From NCBI RefSeq assembly GCF_000763135.2, contig NZ_JRPR02000008.1:1-44455 (forward strand): 44,455 nucleotides of DNA, given 5' to 3'. Origin of the DNA: Helicobacter jaachi. Lineage in GTDB: Bacteria; Campylobacterota; Campylobacteria; Campylobacterales; Helicobacteraceae. The notes under the pieces are model-generated. The model was not told the origin of the DNA. It made no database searches and was given only the letters and a program-made list of their open reading frames with translations. Positions 21,801 to 30,062 of the stretch are shown here, in pieces; within the stretch, counting starts at the first letter, position 1, and every line of letters starts with the position of its first letter. The translations under genes were made by a program, and so were the position numbers.

Positions 21801-21876
21801 TTGGGACGATGTGCTAGGGAGTATTATGGTATTTTTGCGTCAAATGCTGCAAAAACAGCAAACACAAGGAGCGTAA
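18871..21876 (+). CDS. mfd: Transcription-repair coupling factor
   Basis: This 1001-aa ATPase strips stalled RNA polymerase and recruits UvrA. It has a UvrB-like N-terminal part and the RNA-polymerase interaction domain (GEYVVHSEYGVGIFQGIK). The translocase has Walker A GDVGFGKT at residues 511-518 and DEEH at 608-611, plus motifs SATPIPRT and GRVGRG, and the TRG/C-terminal domain. The GTG at 18871 is preferred over an adjacent TTG because GGAG ends seven bases upstream. Downstream is a small unrelated membrane gene starting at the next base. Confidence 0.95.
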   Translation: MQASLYKLLQHTSLSFNLLLVKDSKQAQQAYEVFKLFTKPKAFILPELRIHFGDDLSSFREEFLETLSVLRAFYAANEPKMLISPISSVLYPLPKSNVLQTFMLSRTQCYDINALKNRIIESGYECVDVVELEGEVSFRGEIIDIFMPHCELPYRIVFFDDEIESIRTFNTATQMSNPTEIQSLELAPALFCLSQAESSDIQSQVAQSDFEGFNKDIASFGLWFLGERAHFLPLAYKSVLTPCALKEAQEIYELDSMSHALSFEQIQSLPLCEQPEGYSDILFNPINLKSMIHAHPQRKITLLVQNDIKLKAFDIDTSGLHIKHSSAVVNLITPDELVLSLNTFTPKAKAKKPTLKLNEISQGEYVVHSEYGVGIFQGIKQAQILGIVRDFIEIAYQGEDKLLLPVENLNMIDRYVADSGQIPMLDRLGKGSFAKLKQKVRVKLLEIANGIIELAAKRNLLKGIHIDTHNPALATFEHTCGFELTADQKRSISEIYADLSSGKVMDRLLSGDVGFGKTEVAINAMYAVYLSGYQAAMIVPTTLLCAQHYQSLLTRLQGSGARIARCDRFSNQKKQLFAALKNKEVDIVIGTHALLGAEFAALGLIVVDEEHKFGVKQKERIKQLCANTHLLSMSATPIPRTLNMALSHIKSLSSLQTPPVDRIPVRTFIKIGKDSLLKEVILRELRRGGQVFYIHNNIASIDKKAKEINKLLPTLKIAILHSQIDNASSERIMLDFANNAYNMLLCTSIVESGIHLPNANTIIVAGADRFGIADLHQLRGRVGRGSKEGFCYFLVDDLDSITPEAKKRLMALEKNSYLGSGENLAYYDLEIRGGGNLLGEAQSGHIKHIGYGLYLRMLEECINYLSGKGNVQNTQCDLKINLNAYLNPELIASDKLRLELYRRLSLCEEISEVNDIESEIFDRFGKLDAVSEAFLELIRIKVLANKLGLKQIMHYGQNITFVYADDSKQSVSAPSKDWDDVLGSIMVFLRQMLQKQQTQGA

Positions 21877-22167
21877 ATGGCGTGTAGATTCTGTGAGAAG
21901 ATTAAAAAACTGCGTAAAGTCGATGTGCTGCTGATTATATGCATTTGCCTTTTTTTATATATTGGTAATCAAATGCAACTTAAATCCTACCGCGAGCAAA
22001 AAGAGCAAGCCCGGCACAAAAATGAGCAAAAGCCAACTCAAGCAGTGCAGCATAATCTTATGCCTGAAAAAAGCGAGCAAGAGAGGCTTAAAGCATATGA
22101 GGATTTGCAGCGCAAATGCTACTTTGGGCAAGATGCTAAGGCATGCGATGAGTTGAAAAAGTATTAG
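21877..22167 (+). CDS. Small membrane protein, unknown
   Basis: This 96-aa protein starts at the base after the mfd stop codon; the ribosome site AAGGAG lies in the mfd tail. It has one membrane helix (about residues 17-32, VDVLLIICICLFLYIG), then a charged Lys/Glu/Gln-rich linker. The C-terminus CYFGQDAKACDELKKY resembles half of a Sel1/Hcp repeat with its paired Cys. I do not recognise the family. Coupling to mfd may be only transcriptional. Confidence 0.6.
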   Translation: MACRFCEKIKKLRKVDVLLIICICLFLYIGNQMQLKSYREQKEQARHKNEQKPTQAVQHNLMPEKSEQERLKAYEDLQRKCYFGQDAKACDELKKY

Positions 22168-22196
22168 ATTCTATAATTTTATAAAAAGGAGAACAA

Positions 22197-22409
22197 ATGA
22201 AATTTTTGCTTATTCTGCTCGCACTGCTTGTGCTTGCGTATTTGATTGTGCGTCCCTTGCTTAAATCTTATAGGAAAGATAAGCATGATGATGCGCAAAC
22301 AATGTATCAATGCGCGCATTGTGGCGTGTATGTCTCCGCTAAAGAGGCATTTTTATCAAATGGGGCGTATTTTTGCTCTAAAGAATGCTTGCAAAAGGGC
22401 AAAGTATGA
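22197..22409 (+). CDS. Small membrane protein with zinc-ribbon-like tail
   Basis: The 70-aa protein has an N-terminal membrane helix (LLILLALLVLAYLIVRPLL) and a C-terminal CxxC...CxxxC pattern (YQCAHCGVYV... GAYFCSKECLQ) that can bind one zinc. This is the arrangement of the PP0621-like short membrane zinc proteins. The ribosome site AAAAGGAG precedes it. Its stop overlaps the next start (ATGA). Confidence 0.65.
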   Translation: MKFLLILLALLVLAYLIVRPLLKSYRKDKHDDAQTMYQCAHCGVYVSAKEAFLSNGAYFCSKECLQKGKV

Positions 22410-22801
22410 TTATTATTGGACACCCAGCTATTACATATAGCCCTTTTGTAAAGGTTAGCACTATTGCAGATATCAGCCATGTGCCGCACACTTGCATGGT
22501 ATGGTTTGATGGTGGAGGGCAAAAGAATGGCTTTGAGCTAGCCGCGCACTGCCACAATAATGAAGTAAATTATGCGGTGATGATACACTCCATAGAGGAG
22601 CTGCTCATATATGCTAATCTCACACCTCAATACCTTATCCTAAGCGCGCGCCATAAGCCTAAAGCCTATCAGCGCATTATTGAGCATTATTTGCTTGACT
22701 GCAAGCTATTATGTGTTGTAAAATCAAGTGCGCAGTTGCCTAAAATCGCGCAACTTGGCATTGATGGAGTGATTTTTAAGCAAGTTTTAGATAGTATGTA
22801 G
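22406..22801 (+). CDS. Conserved-looking hypothetical protein
   Basis: This 131-aa protein starts at the ATG overlapping the previous stop, so it is translationally coupled to the zinc-ribbon gene. It is a soluble, mixed alpha/beta sequence with no signal peptide. Alternating hydrophobic strands (QYLILSARH, CKLLCVVKS, GIDGVIF) suggest a Rossmann- or half-barrel-like fold. I do not recognise the function. An upstream in-frame ATG (22385) would add seven residues and is less likely. Confidence 0.6.
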   Translation: MIIIGHPAITYSPFVKVSTIADISHVPHTCMVWFDGGGQKNGFELAAHCHNNEVNYAVMIHSIEELLIYANLTPQYLILSARHKPKAYQRIIEHYLLDCKLLCVVKSSAQLPKIAQLGIDGVIFKQVLDSM

Positions 22802-22813
22802 ATTCTATACTTT

Positions 22814-22901
22814 AGAGAGGTGTCCGAGTGGTTGAAGGAGCACGCCTGGAACGCGTGTAAAGTGCAAGCTTTCGAGGGTTCGAATCCCTTCCTCTCTGCC
22901 A
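22814..22901 (+). tRNA. tRNA-Ser(GGA), with encoded CCA
   Basis: The acceptor stem AGAGAGG (22814-22820) pairs with CCTCTCT (22891-22897), followed by G and CCA. The anticodon stem CACGC/GCGTG encloses CTGGAAC with anticodon GGA. A long variable arm and the TTCGAAT T-loop fit a class II tRNA-Ser. It is a lone tRNA gene, transcribed away from rsmG. Its antisense gives a common false reading frame containing ERKGFEPSK. Confidence 0.95.
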
Positions 22902-22982
22902 TGACCGCATAATCTTACATTAAATCTCATTGAAATAATAAAAGCACACCTTAGCCTGCAAAATATAGAATCTAGCCTTTAT

Positions 22983-23579
22983 CTACAAATCACGACCACA
23001 CTTATAATAATAAATGCGATTTTCTCGCACGAAGCATTCCTCTACGCTCATACTTGGCATTTCTTGCCGAAAGTTTGAGCCTTTGTAGAATAAAAAATAT
23101 CCATCGCTTGTTAAAAATTTACGAGAGAGCGCGATAAGCTCCTTAGCGTCCATAAGTGCGCGCGAGGTGATAAGCTCGATATTATTCACATCTGCAATTG
23201 GCACATTTTGAATACTCACAGGAAGCACCTCCATATTACTAAGCCCTAACTCTAAGGCAATATTATGCAAAAATGAAGCGCGCTTAGCACGCGGCTCAAT
23301 AAGAATAAAATGCGCATTTTTTTTCGCAATAGCAAGCGGCACAGCCGGAAATCCCCCGCCAGAGCCTATGTCCATACAGCTTGTGAAATCATCAATAAAC
23401 TTAAGCGGATAGAGCGAATCAAAGATATTTTCCTCCACAGATTCTATACTGCTAGCGCCTGTGAGGTTATGAATCTTAGTCCACCGCAAAAGCTCCTGCG
23501 CAAAGATACTAAACTGCTCAAAACAGGAGCTTGGGAGGTTAATTTTATTCTGCTGTAGCTTTGTTTGTAAATCTATCAT
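22983..23579 (-). CDS. rsmG: 16S rRNA (guanine527-N7)-methyltransferase
   Basis: This 198-aa SAM-dependent methyltransferase has motif I MDIGSGGGFPAVPLAI, the acidic loop FILIEPRAKRASFL, and ITSRALMDAKELI, typical of RsmG/GidB. It methylates G527 of 16S rRNA. The ATG overlaps the queA stop by four bases. It ends the tatB-tatC-queA-rsmG run. Confidence 0.93.
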   Translation of the reverse strand: MIDLQTKLQQNKINLPSSCFEQFSIFAQELLRWTKIHNLTGASSIESVEENIFDSLYPLKFIDDFTSCMDIGSGGGFPAVPLAIAKKNAHFILIEPRAKRASFLHNIALELGLSNMEVLPVSIQNVPIADVNNIELITSRALMDAKELIALSRKFLTSDGYFLFYKGSNFRQEMPSMSVEECFVRENRIYYYKCGRDL

Positions 23580-24706
23580 AGTATGAGCATTCCATCACCA
23601 TAGGAGTAAAATTTATAGCCCTCTTGCAGTGCAATTTCATATAGTCTTAAGCATTCTTTGCGCCCTATCATCGCACTTACAAGCATTATAAGACTGCTTT
23701 TTGGTAAGTGAAAATTCGTAAGCAAATAATCCACGCGCCGCAAGTTTATACTCGGGTATAAGAATATATCGCACTCTCCTTGCAAAATTTTATATTTAGC
23801 ATAATATTCCACACATCTCGCGCTTGTTGTGCCAATACAAAGCACCTTGCGCGCGTTATCAATGGCTTTGGCGCTTTGAGGGGAGAGACTAAAAGATTCT
23901 GTGTGAATGTTATATTGGCGAATATCAGGGCAATCCACGCTTTTAAATGTCCCAGCACCTATGTGCAGCGTGATAAAGCAAGTTTCAAAGTGCTTTTTAA
24001 GTGCCTCCATACTTTGCTCACCAAAATGCAAAGAAGCCGTAGGGGCGGCGATTGAGCCGATAGATTTAGCAAAAATGCTTTGATAAAAGGCTGCATCTTG
24101 GGCGTTATACGCCTTTTTGTCGCGTTTAATGTAAGGTGGTAGCGGGATATGCCCATAATCATTGAGCATACAAAGCACTTGCGGATATGTAAGAGGGAGC
24201 GTATTTTGCGTAAATATTACCTCGCGCATACCATTATCATAGCACGCCTGCACGATAGCGATTATAGAATCTACCTTTGCAGATTCTATATTTATAGAAT
24301 CTATATCCATAGAATCTAGGCTGCGTGTGAGCATAAGCCTATCGCCGCATTTTATGCGCCCTTTAATCTGCACAAGGTAGCTTGTGGCTTCTTGTGGGCT
24401 GCTAGATTCTATAATGGGCTTGTGAAAGAATATTTCATATTGCTTTTGGCTTGGAGCGTTGTGAGTGAGCTTGTGCGCGTAGATTCTAGCTTTTAAAACT
24501 TTGGTATCGTTAAAAACAAGCAGCGTATCCTTAGGCACAAAATCGCTAAAATGATAAAAGTTACTATGTGTGATTTTTCCACTTTTGCGCTCATACACAA
24601 GTAATTTTGCGCTTTCTCTAGGCACAGATGGGCTTTGGGCAATGGCGTGTGGAGGAAGCGTGTAATTATAATTATCTAGCACAAAATCATCATAAATTTG
24701 GCTCAT
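23576..24706 (-). CDS. queA: tRNA preQ1(34) SAM ribosyltransferase-isomerase
   Basis: The 376-aa enzyme makes epoxyqueuosine in tRNA. It has FVLDNYNYTLPPHAIAQSP at the N-terminus, PTASLHFGEQ and HIGAGTFKSV in the core, and TNFHLPKSSLIMLVSAMIG near the end. The middle (about residues 110-150) contains a Ser/Asp/Ile-rich stretch (SLDSMDIDSINIES) encoded by a cluster of AGAATCT/AGATTCT words, which reads as a lineage-specific expansion in a loop. The start overlaps tatC's stop by four bases. Confidence 0.93.
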   Translation of the reverse strand: MSQIYDDFVLDNYNYTLPPHAIAQSPSVPRESAKLLVYERKSGKITHSNFYHFSDFVPKDTLLVFNDTKVLKARIYAHKLTHNAPSQKQYEIFFHKPIIESSSPQEATSYLVQIKGRIKCGDRLMLTRSLDSMDIDSINIESAKVDSIIAIVQACYDNGMREVIFTQNTLPLTYPQVLCMLNDYGHIPLPPYIKRDKKAYNAQDAAFYQSIFAKSIGSIAAPTASLHFGEQSMEALKKHFETCFITLHIGAGTFKSVDCPDIRQYNIHTESFSLSPQSAKAIDNARKVLCIGTTSARCVEYYAKYKILQGECDIFLYPSINLRRVDYLLTNFHLPKSSLIMLVSAMIGRKECLRLYEIALQEGYKFYSYGDGMLIL

Positions 24707-25449
24707 TCAGGCTTAGTTTCCTCACTATGCTCATCTACAAAGGGATTTACAAATTTTAACACCAAAATAGAAAGACCATACAGAATGCTTAAAGGAATGG
24801 CTAATAGAATCTGCGAAATCACATCAGGCGGGGCAATAATAGCTGCGATGATAAAAATAATTACAATGGCGTATTTGAAAAAATCTTTCAAACTTTTATC
24901 AGTGATTAGCCCCACTTTGCCCAAAAAAAAGCATAAAACAGGCAGTTCAAAAGCTATGCCAAAGCCGATGATAAGCCGAATAAAAAAGGCAAAGTAATTT
25001 TCCGCTGTGATGTAGGCTTCAAATTGATTATTCCCAAAAAGCAAGACATTTTTAATCAAAAAAGGCAAGATTCCAAAGTAAGCAAACACCACGCCAATGC
25101 CAAACATAGTCGTGCCAAAAATCATAAAGGGGATTACCACCTTTTTTTCATGTTTATAAAGTCCGGGCGCGACAAAGACCCATATTTGCCAAAAAATTAC
25201 AGGCATAGAGATAATGAGTGCGGCAAAGAGTGCGGATTTCATCGCGATAAAAATCCCCTCAATCATACCAGAAGCGATGAATTTACCCTTTATCTCGCTG
25301 CCCAGCACTTCTGTTAAAGGCATTTTAATAATCTCAAAAATGCGCTCCCAAAAGAAAAAGCAGCCCACAAACACCACAAAAAGCACAGAAATGCTAATAA
25401 TCAACGCCTTGCGCAAATCCTGTATATGTGGCTTTAAATCTTCTAGCAT
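24703..25449 (-). CDS. tatC: Twin-arginine translocase subunit TatC
   Basis: This 248-aa inner-membrane protein has six hydrophobic helices. The N-terminal PHIQDLRKALI motif and the FGIAFELPVLCFFL block are diagnostic. It is the receptor for folded proteins with twin-arginine signal peptides. The C-terminus is acidic and short. It starts seven bases after the tatB stop. Confidence 0.94.
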   Translation of the reverse strand: MLEDLKPHIQDLRKALIISISVLFVVFVGCFFFWERIFEIIKMPLTEVLGSEIKGKFIASGMIEGIFIAMKSALFAALIISMPVIFWQIWVFVAPGLYKHEKKVVIPFMIFGTTMFGIGVVFAYFGILPFLIKNVLLFGNNQFEAYITAENYFAFFIRLIIGFGIAFELPVLCFFLGKVGLITDKSLKDFFKYAIVIIFIIAAIIAPPDVISQILLAIPLSILYGLSILVLKFVNPFVDEHSEETKPE

Positions 25450-25455
25450 ATATGT

Positions 25456-25980
25456 TTAATCCTTTTTTGTTTGAGCGCTAGGGGCATTTGGCGTAGATTT
25501 TATATTTGCTATAGAATCTGTGGAGGGCGCTTTTGTAGATTCTATAGAATCTACAGAATCTGCAGGCTTATTGTCTGCGCTTTGTGTGTGGCTTGCATAG
25601 CTTATTTCGGTATTAAGTGATTGAAGTGTGGAATTTAGCGTTTTGCCCTCTTCAACAAGCGGCTTTGCCTCACTTTGCAGCTCATCTAAAGGCTTACTTA
25701 TAGAATCTACGCTGATTTGGCGCAGCTCATCAAGCTCTATATCTTTAGTGATTTTATTCATTTCATAGGTGATAGTTTCTTTGTATTTGAGCGTTTCTTT
25801 TTTGATTTCGGCTAGTTGAATTTCTTTATCAAAGCTCTCTTTTGCCTCCGCCATGGTTTTTTTCACAGCGCGGAAAAATTTGACAATATCAACGATAGTT
25901 TGAGGAAGTTTATTAGGACCTAGAGCGATAACTGCCACGATTAAAATAACTAAGATTTCAAAAATGCCAACACCAAACAT
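25456..25980 (-). CDS. tatB: Twin-arginine translocase subunit TatB
   Basis: The 174-aa protein has the N-terminal TatB hairpin: a short membrane helix (GIFEILVILIVAVIAL), GPNKLP turn, then an amphipathic helix. The long C-terminal tail (about residues 95-174) is low-complexity, Ser/Asp/Ala/Thr-rich (DSVDSIESTKAP, TDSIANIKS) and carries the heptamer cluster, including a 20-bp palindrome. Tail length and content vary widely in TatB. It works with TatC as the signal-peptide receptor. Confidence 0.9.
   Translation of the reverse strand: MFGVGIFEILVILIVAVIALGPNKLPQTIVDIVKFFRAVKKTMAEAKESFDKEIQLAEIKKETLKYKETITYEMNKITKDIELDELRQISVDSISKPLDELQSEAKPLVEEGKTLNSTLQSLNTEISYASHTQSADNKPADSVDSIESTKAPSTDSIANIKSTPNAPSAQTKKD
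25535..25554. repeat. 20-bp perfect palindrome in tatB, built from AGATTCT/AGAATCT
   Basis: GTAGATTCTATAGAATCTAC is perfectly symmetrical. It lies inside the low-complexity tail coding region of tatB next to two further AGAATCT words. It could be a protein-binding site or only a by-product of motif clustering. Confidence 0.6.
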
Positions 25981-26294
25981 ACTACCCCTTCTAAAGCTCT
26001 GATAGATAAGCCTATGCTGAATACTTATAGAATCTAACCTTTAAATGCGAAGTTGATAAAACTGCGTAAGCAGGTTATAACTTTATACTTTAGGCGCAAA
26101 GTGCGGCTATGCCGTGCTTTGTAAGACCACGCGGCTTTCACAAAGCAACAGCGCGGTATTTATAGAATCCAAGAGGGCGTATTCTATAATAAGTTTGGTA
26201 ACTTTGTATAATGTCTTTCTTGGCTCTTTGGGAATAAAAAATGCTTTTTTGCGTTAAAATACGCCATTTTGTGGATAAAACATAAGGATAAGCA
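25981..26294. promoter_or_regulatory. tatB-serS divergent intergenic region
   Basis: This 314-bp gap separates divergent tatB and serS. It contains the diverged dispersed repeat at 26036-26098 and a candidate serS -10 box, TAAAAT at 26255-26260, followed by AAGGATAAGC before the serS ATG. A tatB promoter must face the other way in the left part, but I see no clear box. I see no credible gene here. Confidence 0.5.
26036..26098 (+). repeat. Dispersed non-coding repeat, diverged copy 3
   Basis: The stretch contains AAGTTGATA, GTAAGC and TTATAACTTTATACTTT in the same order and spacing as the copy at 32963-33045 (AAGTTGATAG, CTTAAGC, CTATAACTTTATACTTT). The GC-rich end is only partly kept. It lies in the tatB-serS divergent gap. 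Confidence 0.45.
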
Positions 26295-27566
26295 ATGATT
26301 GATATAAAGGCTTTGGTGAGTGATTTTGAGCAAGTAGCCCAAAGGCTTGCTATTAAAAAAGTAAGCCCAGAAGCACTTGAGATATTAAAAAACTTAGCCC
26401 TTACATACAAGCAAACCAAGCAAGAATTAGAAGTGCTTCAAGCCTTTCAAAATAAGACTTCTAAACTCTTTGGCACTTACAAGAGGGAAAATAAAGATGT
26501 GGGCGAGCTTAAGAGTATGCTTGATGAAAATAAGGCGCAAATGAGTCTAAAAGAGTCCGCATTGCAGGAGGTGGAGGGGCAATTAGATGAATTTTTATAT
26601 ACCATTCCTAACCTCCCAGATGAAAAAACGCCCAAAGGCGAAGATGAGCATGATAATATCGAGCTAGAGCGCATTCTTAGCCCTAGAGAATTTGACTTTA
26701 CACCAAAAGAGCATTGGGAGCTAGGTGTAGCAAATGGTTGGATTGATTTTGAAGCGGGTGTGAAGCTTGCAAAAAGCCGCTTTAGCGTGCTGCGTGGAAT
26801 GGGCGCTAGGCTTAATCGCGCGCTTATTAATTTTATGCTCGATTATAATCAAAAAGCGGGCTTTGAAGCGGTTGTAACGCCGCTTATTGTGAATGCCCGC
26901 GCACTTTTTGGCACGGGGCAGCTGCCTAAGTTTGAGGAGGATATGTTTAAGGTAGATTCTCAATTTGAGCAAGAGCAAAGCGAGCATGATTTGTATCTTA
27001 TTTCTACTTCTGAAATTACGCTTACTAATTTGTATCAAGATAGCATTATTTTGGAGCAGGATTTGCCCATTATGCTTACATCACACACGCCTTGCTTTCG
27101 TAAAGAGGCGGGCAGTGCTGGGCGTGATACGCGCGGTATGATACGCCAACATCAATTTGATAAAGTTGAGCTTGTGGCTATCACGCACCCACATCAAAGT
27201 GATGCCATGCAGGAAAAAATGCTCCACACTGCTAGCGGAATTTTAAAAGAGCTGCATCTCCCTCATCGCTTTGTGCAATTGTGCGGAGGGGATTTGGGCT
27301 TTAGTGCGAGTAATACGATTGATATTGAGGTGTGGCTACCGGGGCAGCAGTGCTATCGTGAGATTAGCTCCGTGTCAAACTGCCGCGACTTTCAAGCGCG
27401 GCGTGCAAAAATTCGCTTTAAAAACCAAGCGGGTAAAAACGCCCTTGCGCATACGCTTAATGGCTCAAGTTTGGCTGTGGGGCGCACGCTTATTGCTATT
27501 ATGGAAAATTATCAGCAGCCTGATGGAAGCATTCTTATCCCAGAAGTGCTGCAAAAGTATCTCTAA
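26295..27566 (+). CDS. serS: Seryl-tRNA synthetase
   Basis: This 423-aa class II synthetase has the N-terminal tRNA-binding coiled coil (residues 25-110), motif 2 ([20 protein letters not shown]), and motif 3 ([19 protein letters not shown]). It charges tRNA-Ser, one isoacceptor of which lies 3.4 kb upstream. A TPR membrane protein follows 21 bp later, the order I recall in H. pylori. Confidence 0.96.
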   Translation: MIDIKALVSDFEQVAQRLAIKKVSPEALEILKNLALTYKQTKQELEVLQAFQNKTSKLFGTYKRENKDVGELKSMLDENKAQMSLKESALQEVEGQLDEFLYTIPNLPDEKTPKGEDEHDNIELERILSPREFDFTPKEHWELGVANGWIDFEAGVKLAKSRFSVLRGMGARLNRALINFMLDYNQKAGFEAVVTPLIVNARALFGTGQLPKFEEDMFKVDSQFEQEQSEHDLYLISTSEITLTNLYQDSIILEQDLPIMLTSHTPCFRKEAGSAGRDTRGMIRQHQFDKVELVAITHPHQSDAMQEKMLHTASGILKELHLPHRFVQLCGGDLGFSASNTIDIEVWLPGQQCYREISSVSNCRDFQARRAKIRFKNQAGKNALAHTLNGSSLAVGRTLIAIMENYQQPDGSILIPEVLQKYL

Positions 27567-27587
27567 ATGCGAGAGTAAAGGGCTATT

Positions 27588-30062
27588 ATGGCAGAAGAGC
27601 AAGTCATTAATCTTGATGATAATTTAGAGATGGGCGAGAATGAAAATGCAGAAAATGCCGCCCAAACAGAGCAAGCAGAGCAGGGCGAGCAAGCCCCTAT
27701 AGAGCAGAAGCAAAGTAAACTCCAAGCCCTGCTAGCTCCTATAAAGGCGCGCTTAGAGCCTTATATCCAAATGCTTAAGGAAAATAAGGCGCTAATGATT
27801 GGTGTCATCGCCATAGCGGTGCTTATTGTGGTATTTATCGTGCTTATTATTATTTTACTTCTCACCAAATCCACTCCGCCGCAAAATACAGAATCTACAC
27901 CCATTTCGCGCAAGATTGTGGAGCCAGCCCCCATTCTTAGCGGACAGAATCGCCCAGAGGTTGATGAAACAGAGCTTGGCAATATGATTAAAAAGGCAAA
28001 CTTGCTCTACACGCAGGGTGATAAAATGGAGGCGCTTAATTTATTTGAAAATATTGCTGCTTACTCACAATCTATTGCTTATTATAATTTGGGGGTGATT
28101 AAACTTAAAGAGGGCGATTATAAAAAGGCGATTAACTCCTTTGATGGTGCGATTAATGTAGGCGAAGATATAAGCGTGAGCGCTTTTAATGCCGCGTATG
28201 CTGCGTATATGCTAGGGGATATGAATTTGTATGAATATTATTTAGGCATTAGCTCAAGTTATTTATTTTATACTGCTAATCAGCCGCTTTACTCGTATTT
28301 GTATGGGTTATTGCAATATTATAAGGGCTTTTATTTTGAATCACTCTCACCATTCTTAAATCCTAGCTCACAAAGCTATGCTAAAGAGAGCAAAAAAATG
28401 GCTGCAGAGGCTTTTTTAATCTTTGGCGATGAGTATAATGCACTCGCTCAACTTAAGCAAGTGGCGAATAAAGAGGATAATTTAGCCATTGGGCTTTTGC
28501 ACGCTAGACTTGGTGAATACACACAAGCAAGGCAGTATCTTTATGAATATCTTGGCACATATGTGGGCGATGCGCGCGCGCTTATGGCATTGCAACTCAT
28601 TGAGTTAAAAAATAGTAATTTTAAAGAAAGTGCGCTTATTTTAGAGCGGCTCAACGCAAGGGAGGAAGATGCTAAGATTTTTAATGAATATCCCATTAGA
28701 GTGAAGCTACGCGATGATTTGTTTGATATTAATTTAGCTCAAGAGCATTTTTGGAATCGCCGCTTTGAGCATAACAAAATACTAGGGTATAAGATTTTAT
28801 TTTATTATGCGCCATTTTTGGTTTTTGATGCCAAAAATGCGCTAGCCATTATTGAAGATGGCAATATTAATGCGCATGCGAGCAATATTGAAAATGCTAA
28901 AAGCACTTTGCAAGAGGGACAGAAAGTCTCTCAAATCAATCGTTCAATCGCACAAGATTTGCGCCTTTTAGCCCTCAATCAAGACATAAGAGAAGTGATT
29001 AAATCTATGGAAGAATCGCTTAAGACTTATCCTAATCACTCCGTGCTGCACTATAATTTAGGTTTGCTTTATGCGCAAATGAATGACTTTGATAATGCTT
29101 ATGCGCATTTTATCCGCGCCTATCATTTGGATAGTAATAATACTATAGCTGCTATTTTTGCCCTTATGTGCGCTGAACTCACTTACAGAGATACTACGCG
29201 CTTAAGTAATGCTATCTCTAATGATTTAGCTGAAATTAATTTTAAAGATAAAGTTGAGCATGATTTTTTATTCTCGCTTTTCCGCTATACAAGCGATTCG
29301 CCTCAAGATTCACTCGCTTGGTTTGATGATATACAAAAGCAGCCGCTATCAGCTAGAAAGCCTATTTATTACGCGCTAAATGCGGTATATGGGATTTATT
29401 ATACTAATTCTGCGCAGGTGGTGAATGCATTTGAGGGGATTAAAAAGATTTATACTAAAGATGTAGTAGCAAATACCATGCTCGAGCTAGGCAAGCGATT
29501 TGGCAGTAATTTAAAGGATTTTGCACTGCAAATGAATGTGATTTATAAAGAGAAAAATTTAGATATGCGCTCTATTTATTATGGGGCTTCTTTGGCGCGT
29601 GAATTATACATTTATGTAGGATTTGTAACAGGCTCTTTGCGCTCTATACAAGAAGAGTTAGAGGCAAAGCTTGTCGTTGAGACACGCACGAGTAATGGCA
29701 TTTTGCAAGCCTTAGCACTTTCAAATATTTATAGTAATGACTTTGAAAAGGCTTTTGCTATTTATAATTCACTGCTTGATGATATGCATGAAGATGATTC
29801 TCAAACACGCTTTTTAGCAGCCATTGCAGCTATGGGGGCAAACCGCCATGAGAATGCCATAGCGCTATTACAGCTTGCTAAGATGGAATCTGCTACTAAT
29901 TTTGAGGCACGATACGCGCTAGGCTTACTCTATCAAGAGGGCAAAAATATGAAAGCCGCCGTGCAGCATTATGATAAGATTTCGCACACAGATTTTGAGT
30001 CTGAATTTTTTGACTTTGAGATTGATACGAGCAATTTGCTTGCACAAGACTACTCAAAGTAG
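27588..30062 (+). CDS. Large membrane-anchored TPR protein, unknown function
   Basis: The 824-aa protein has a Glu/Gln-rich cytoplasmic N-terminus (1-60), one membrane helix (about residues 67-92, [20 protein letters not shown]), and a large periplasmic part. The latter is made of many TPR-like helix pairs (for example [19 protein letters not shown] at 163-181 and [20 protein letters not shown] further on). A scaffold or assembly factor in the envelope is the likely role. It is almost free of AGAATCT words. The last 13 bases overlap gmd, which is convergent. It follows serS closely and is probably cotranscribed. Confidence 0.75.
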   Translation: MAEEQVINLDDNLEMGENENAENAAQTEQAEQGEQAPIEQKQSKLQALLAPIKARLEPYIQMLKENKALMIGVIAIAVLIVVFIVLIIILLLTKSTPPQNTESTPISRKIVEPAPILSGQNRPEVDETELGNMIKKANLLYTQGDKMEALNLFENIAAYSQSIAYYNLGVIKLKEGDYKKAINSFDGAINVGEDISVSAFNAAYAAYMLGDMNLYEYYLGISSSYLFYTANQPLYSYLYGLLQYYKGFYFESLSPFLNPSSQSYAKESKKMAAEAFLIFGDEYNALAQLKQVANKEDNLAIGLLHARLGEYTQARQYLYEYLGTYVGDARALMALQLIELKNSNFKESALILERLNAREEDAKIFNEYPIRVKLRDDLFDINLAQEHFWNRRFEHNKILGYKILFYYAPFLVFDAKNALAIIEDGNINAHASNIENAKSTLQEGQKVSQINRSIAQDLRLLALNQDIREVIKSMEESLKTYPNHSVLHYNLGLLYAQMNDFDNAYAHFIRAYHLDSNNTIAAIFALMCAELTYRDTTRLSNAISNDLAEINFKDKVEHDFLFSLFRYTSDSPQDSLAWFDDIQKQPLSARKPIYYALNAVYGIYYTNSAQVVNAFEGIKKIYTKDVVANTMLELGKRFGSNLKDFALQMNVIYKEKNLDMRSIYYGASLARELYIYVGFVTGSLRSIQEELEAKLVVETRTSNGILQALALSNIYSNDFEKAFAIYNSLLDDMHEDDSQTRFLAAIAAMGANRHENAIALLQLAKMESATNFEARYALGLLYQEGKNMKAAVQHYDKISHTDFESEFFDFEIDTSNLLAQDYSK

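Noticed and set aside
22687-22902. 71-aa minus-strand frame with ERKGFEPSK
   Set aside because: It is the antisense of tRNA-Ser, a well-known false gene call.
22814-22980. tRNA-Ser as an integration site with a mobile element
   Set aside because: No integrase and no repeat of the tRNA end in the window.
26138-26419. 93-aa minus-strand frame spanning the tatB-serS gap
   Set aside because: It overlaps the serS start on the opposite strand and has no recognisable domain or RBS.
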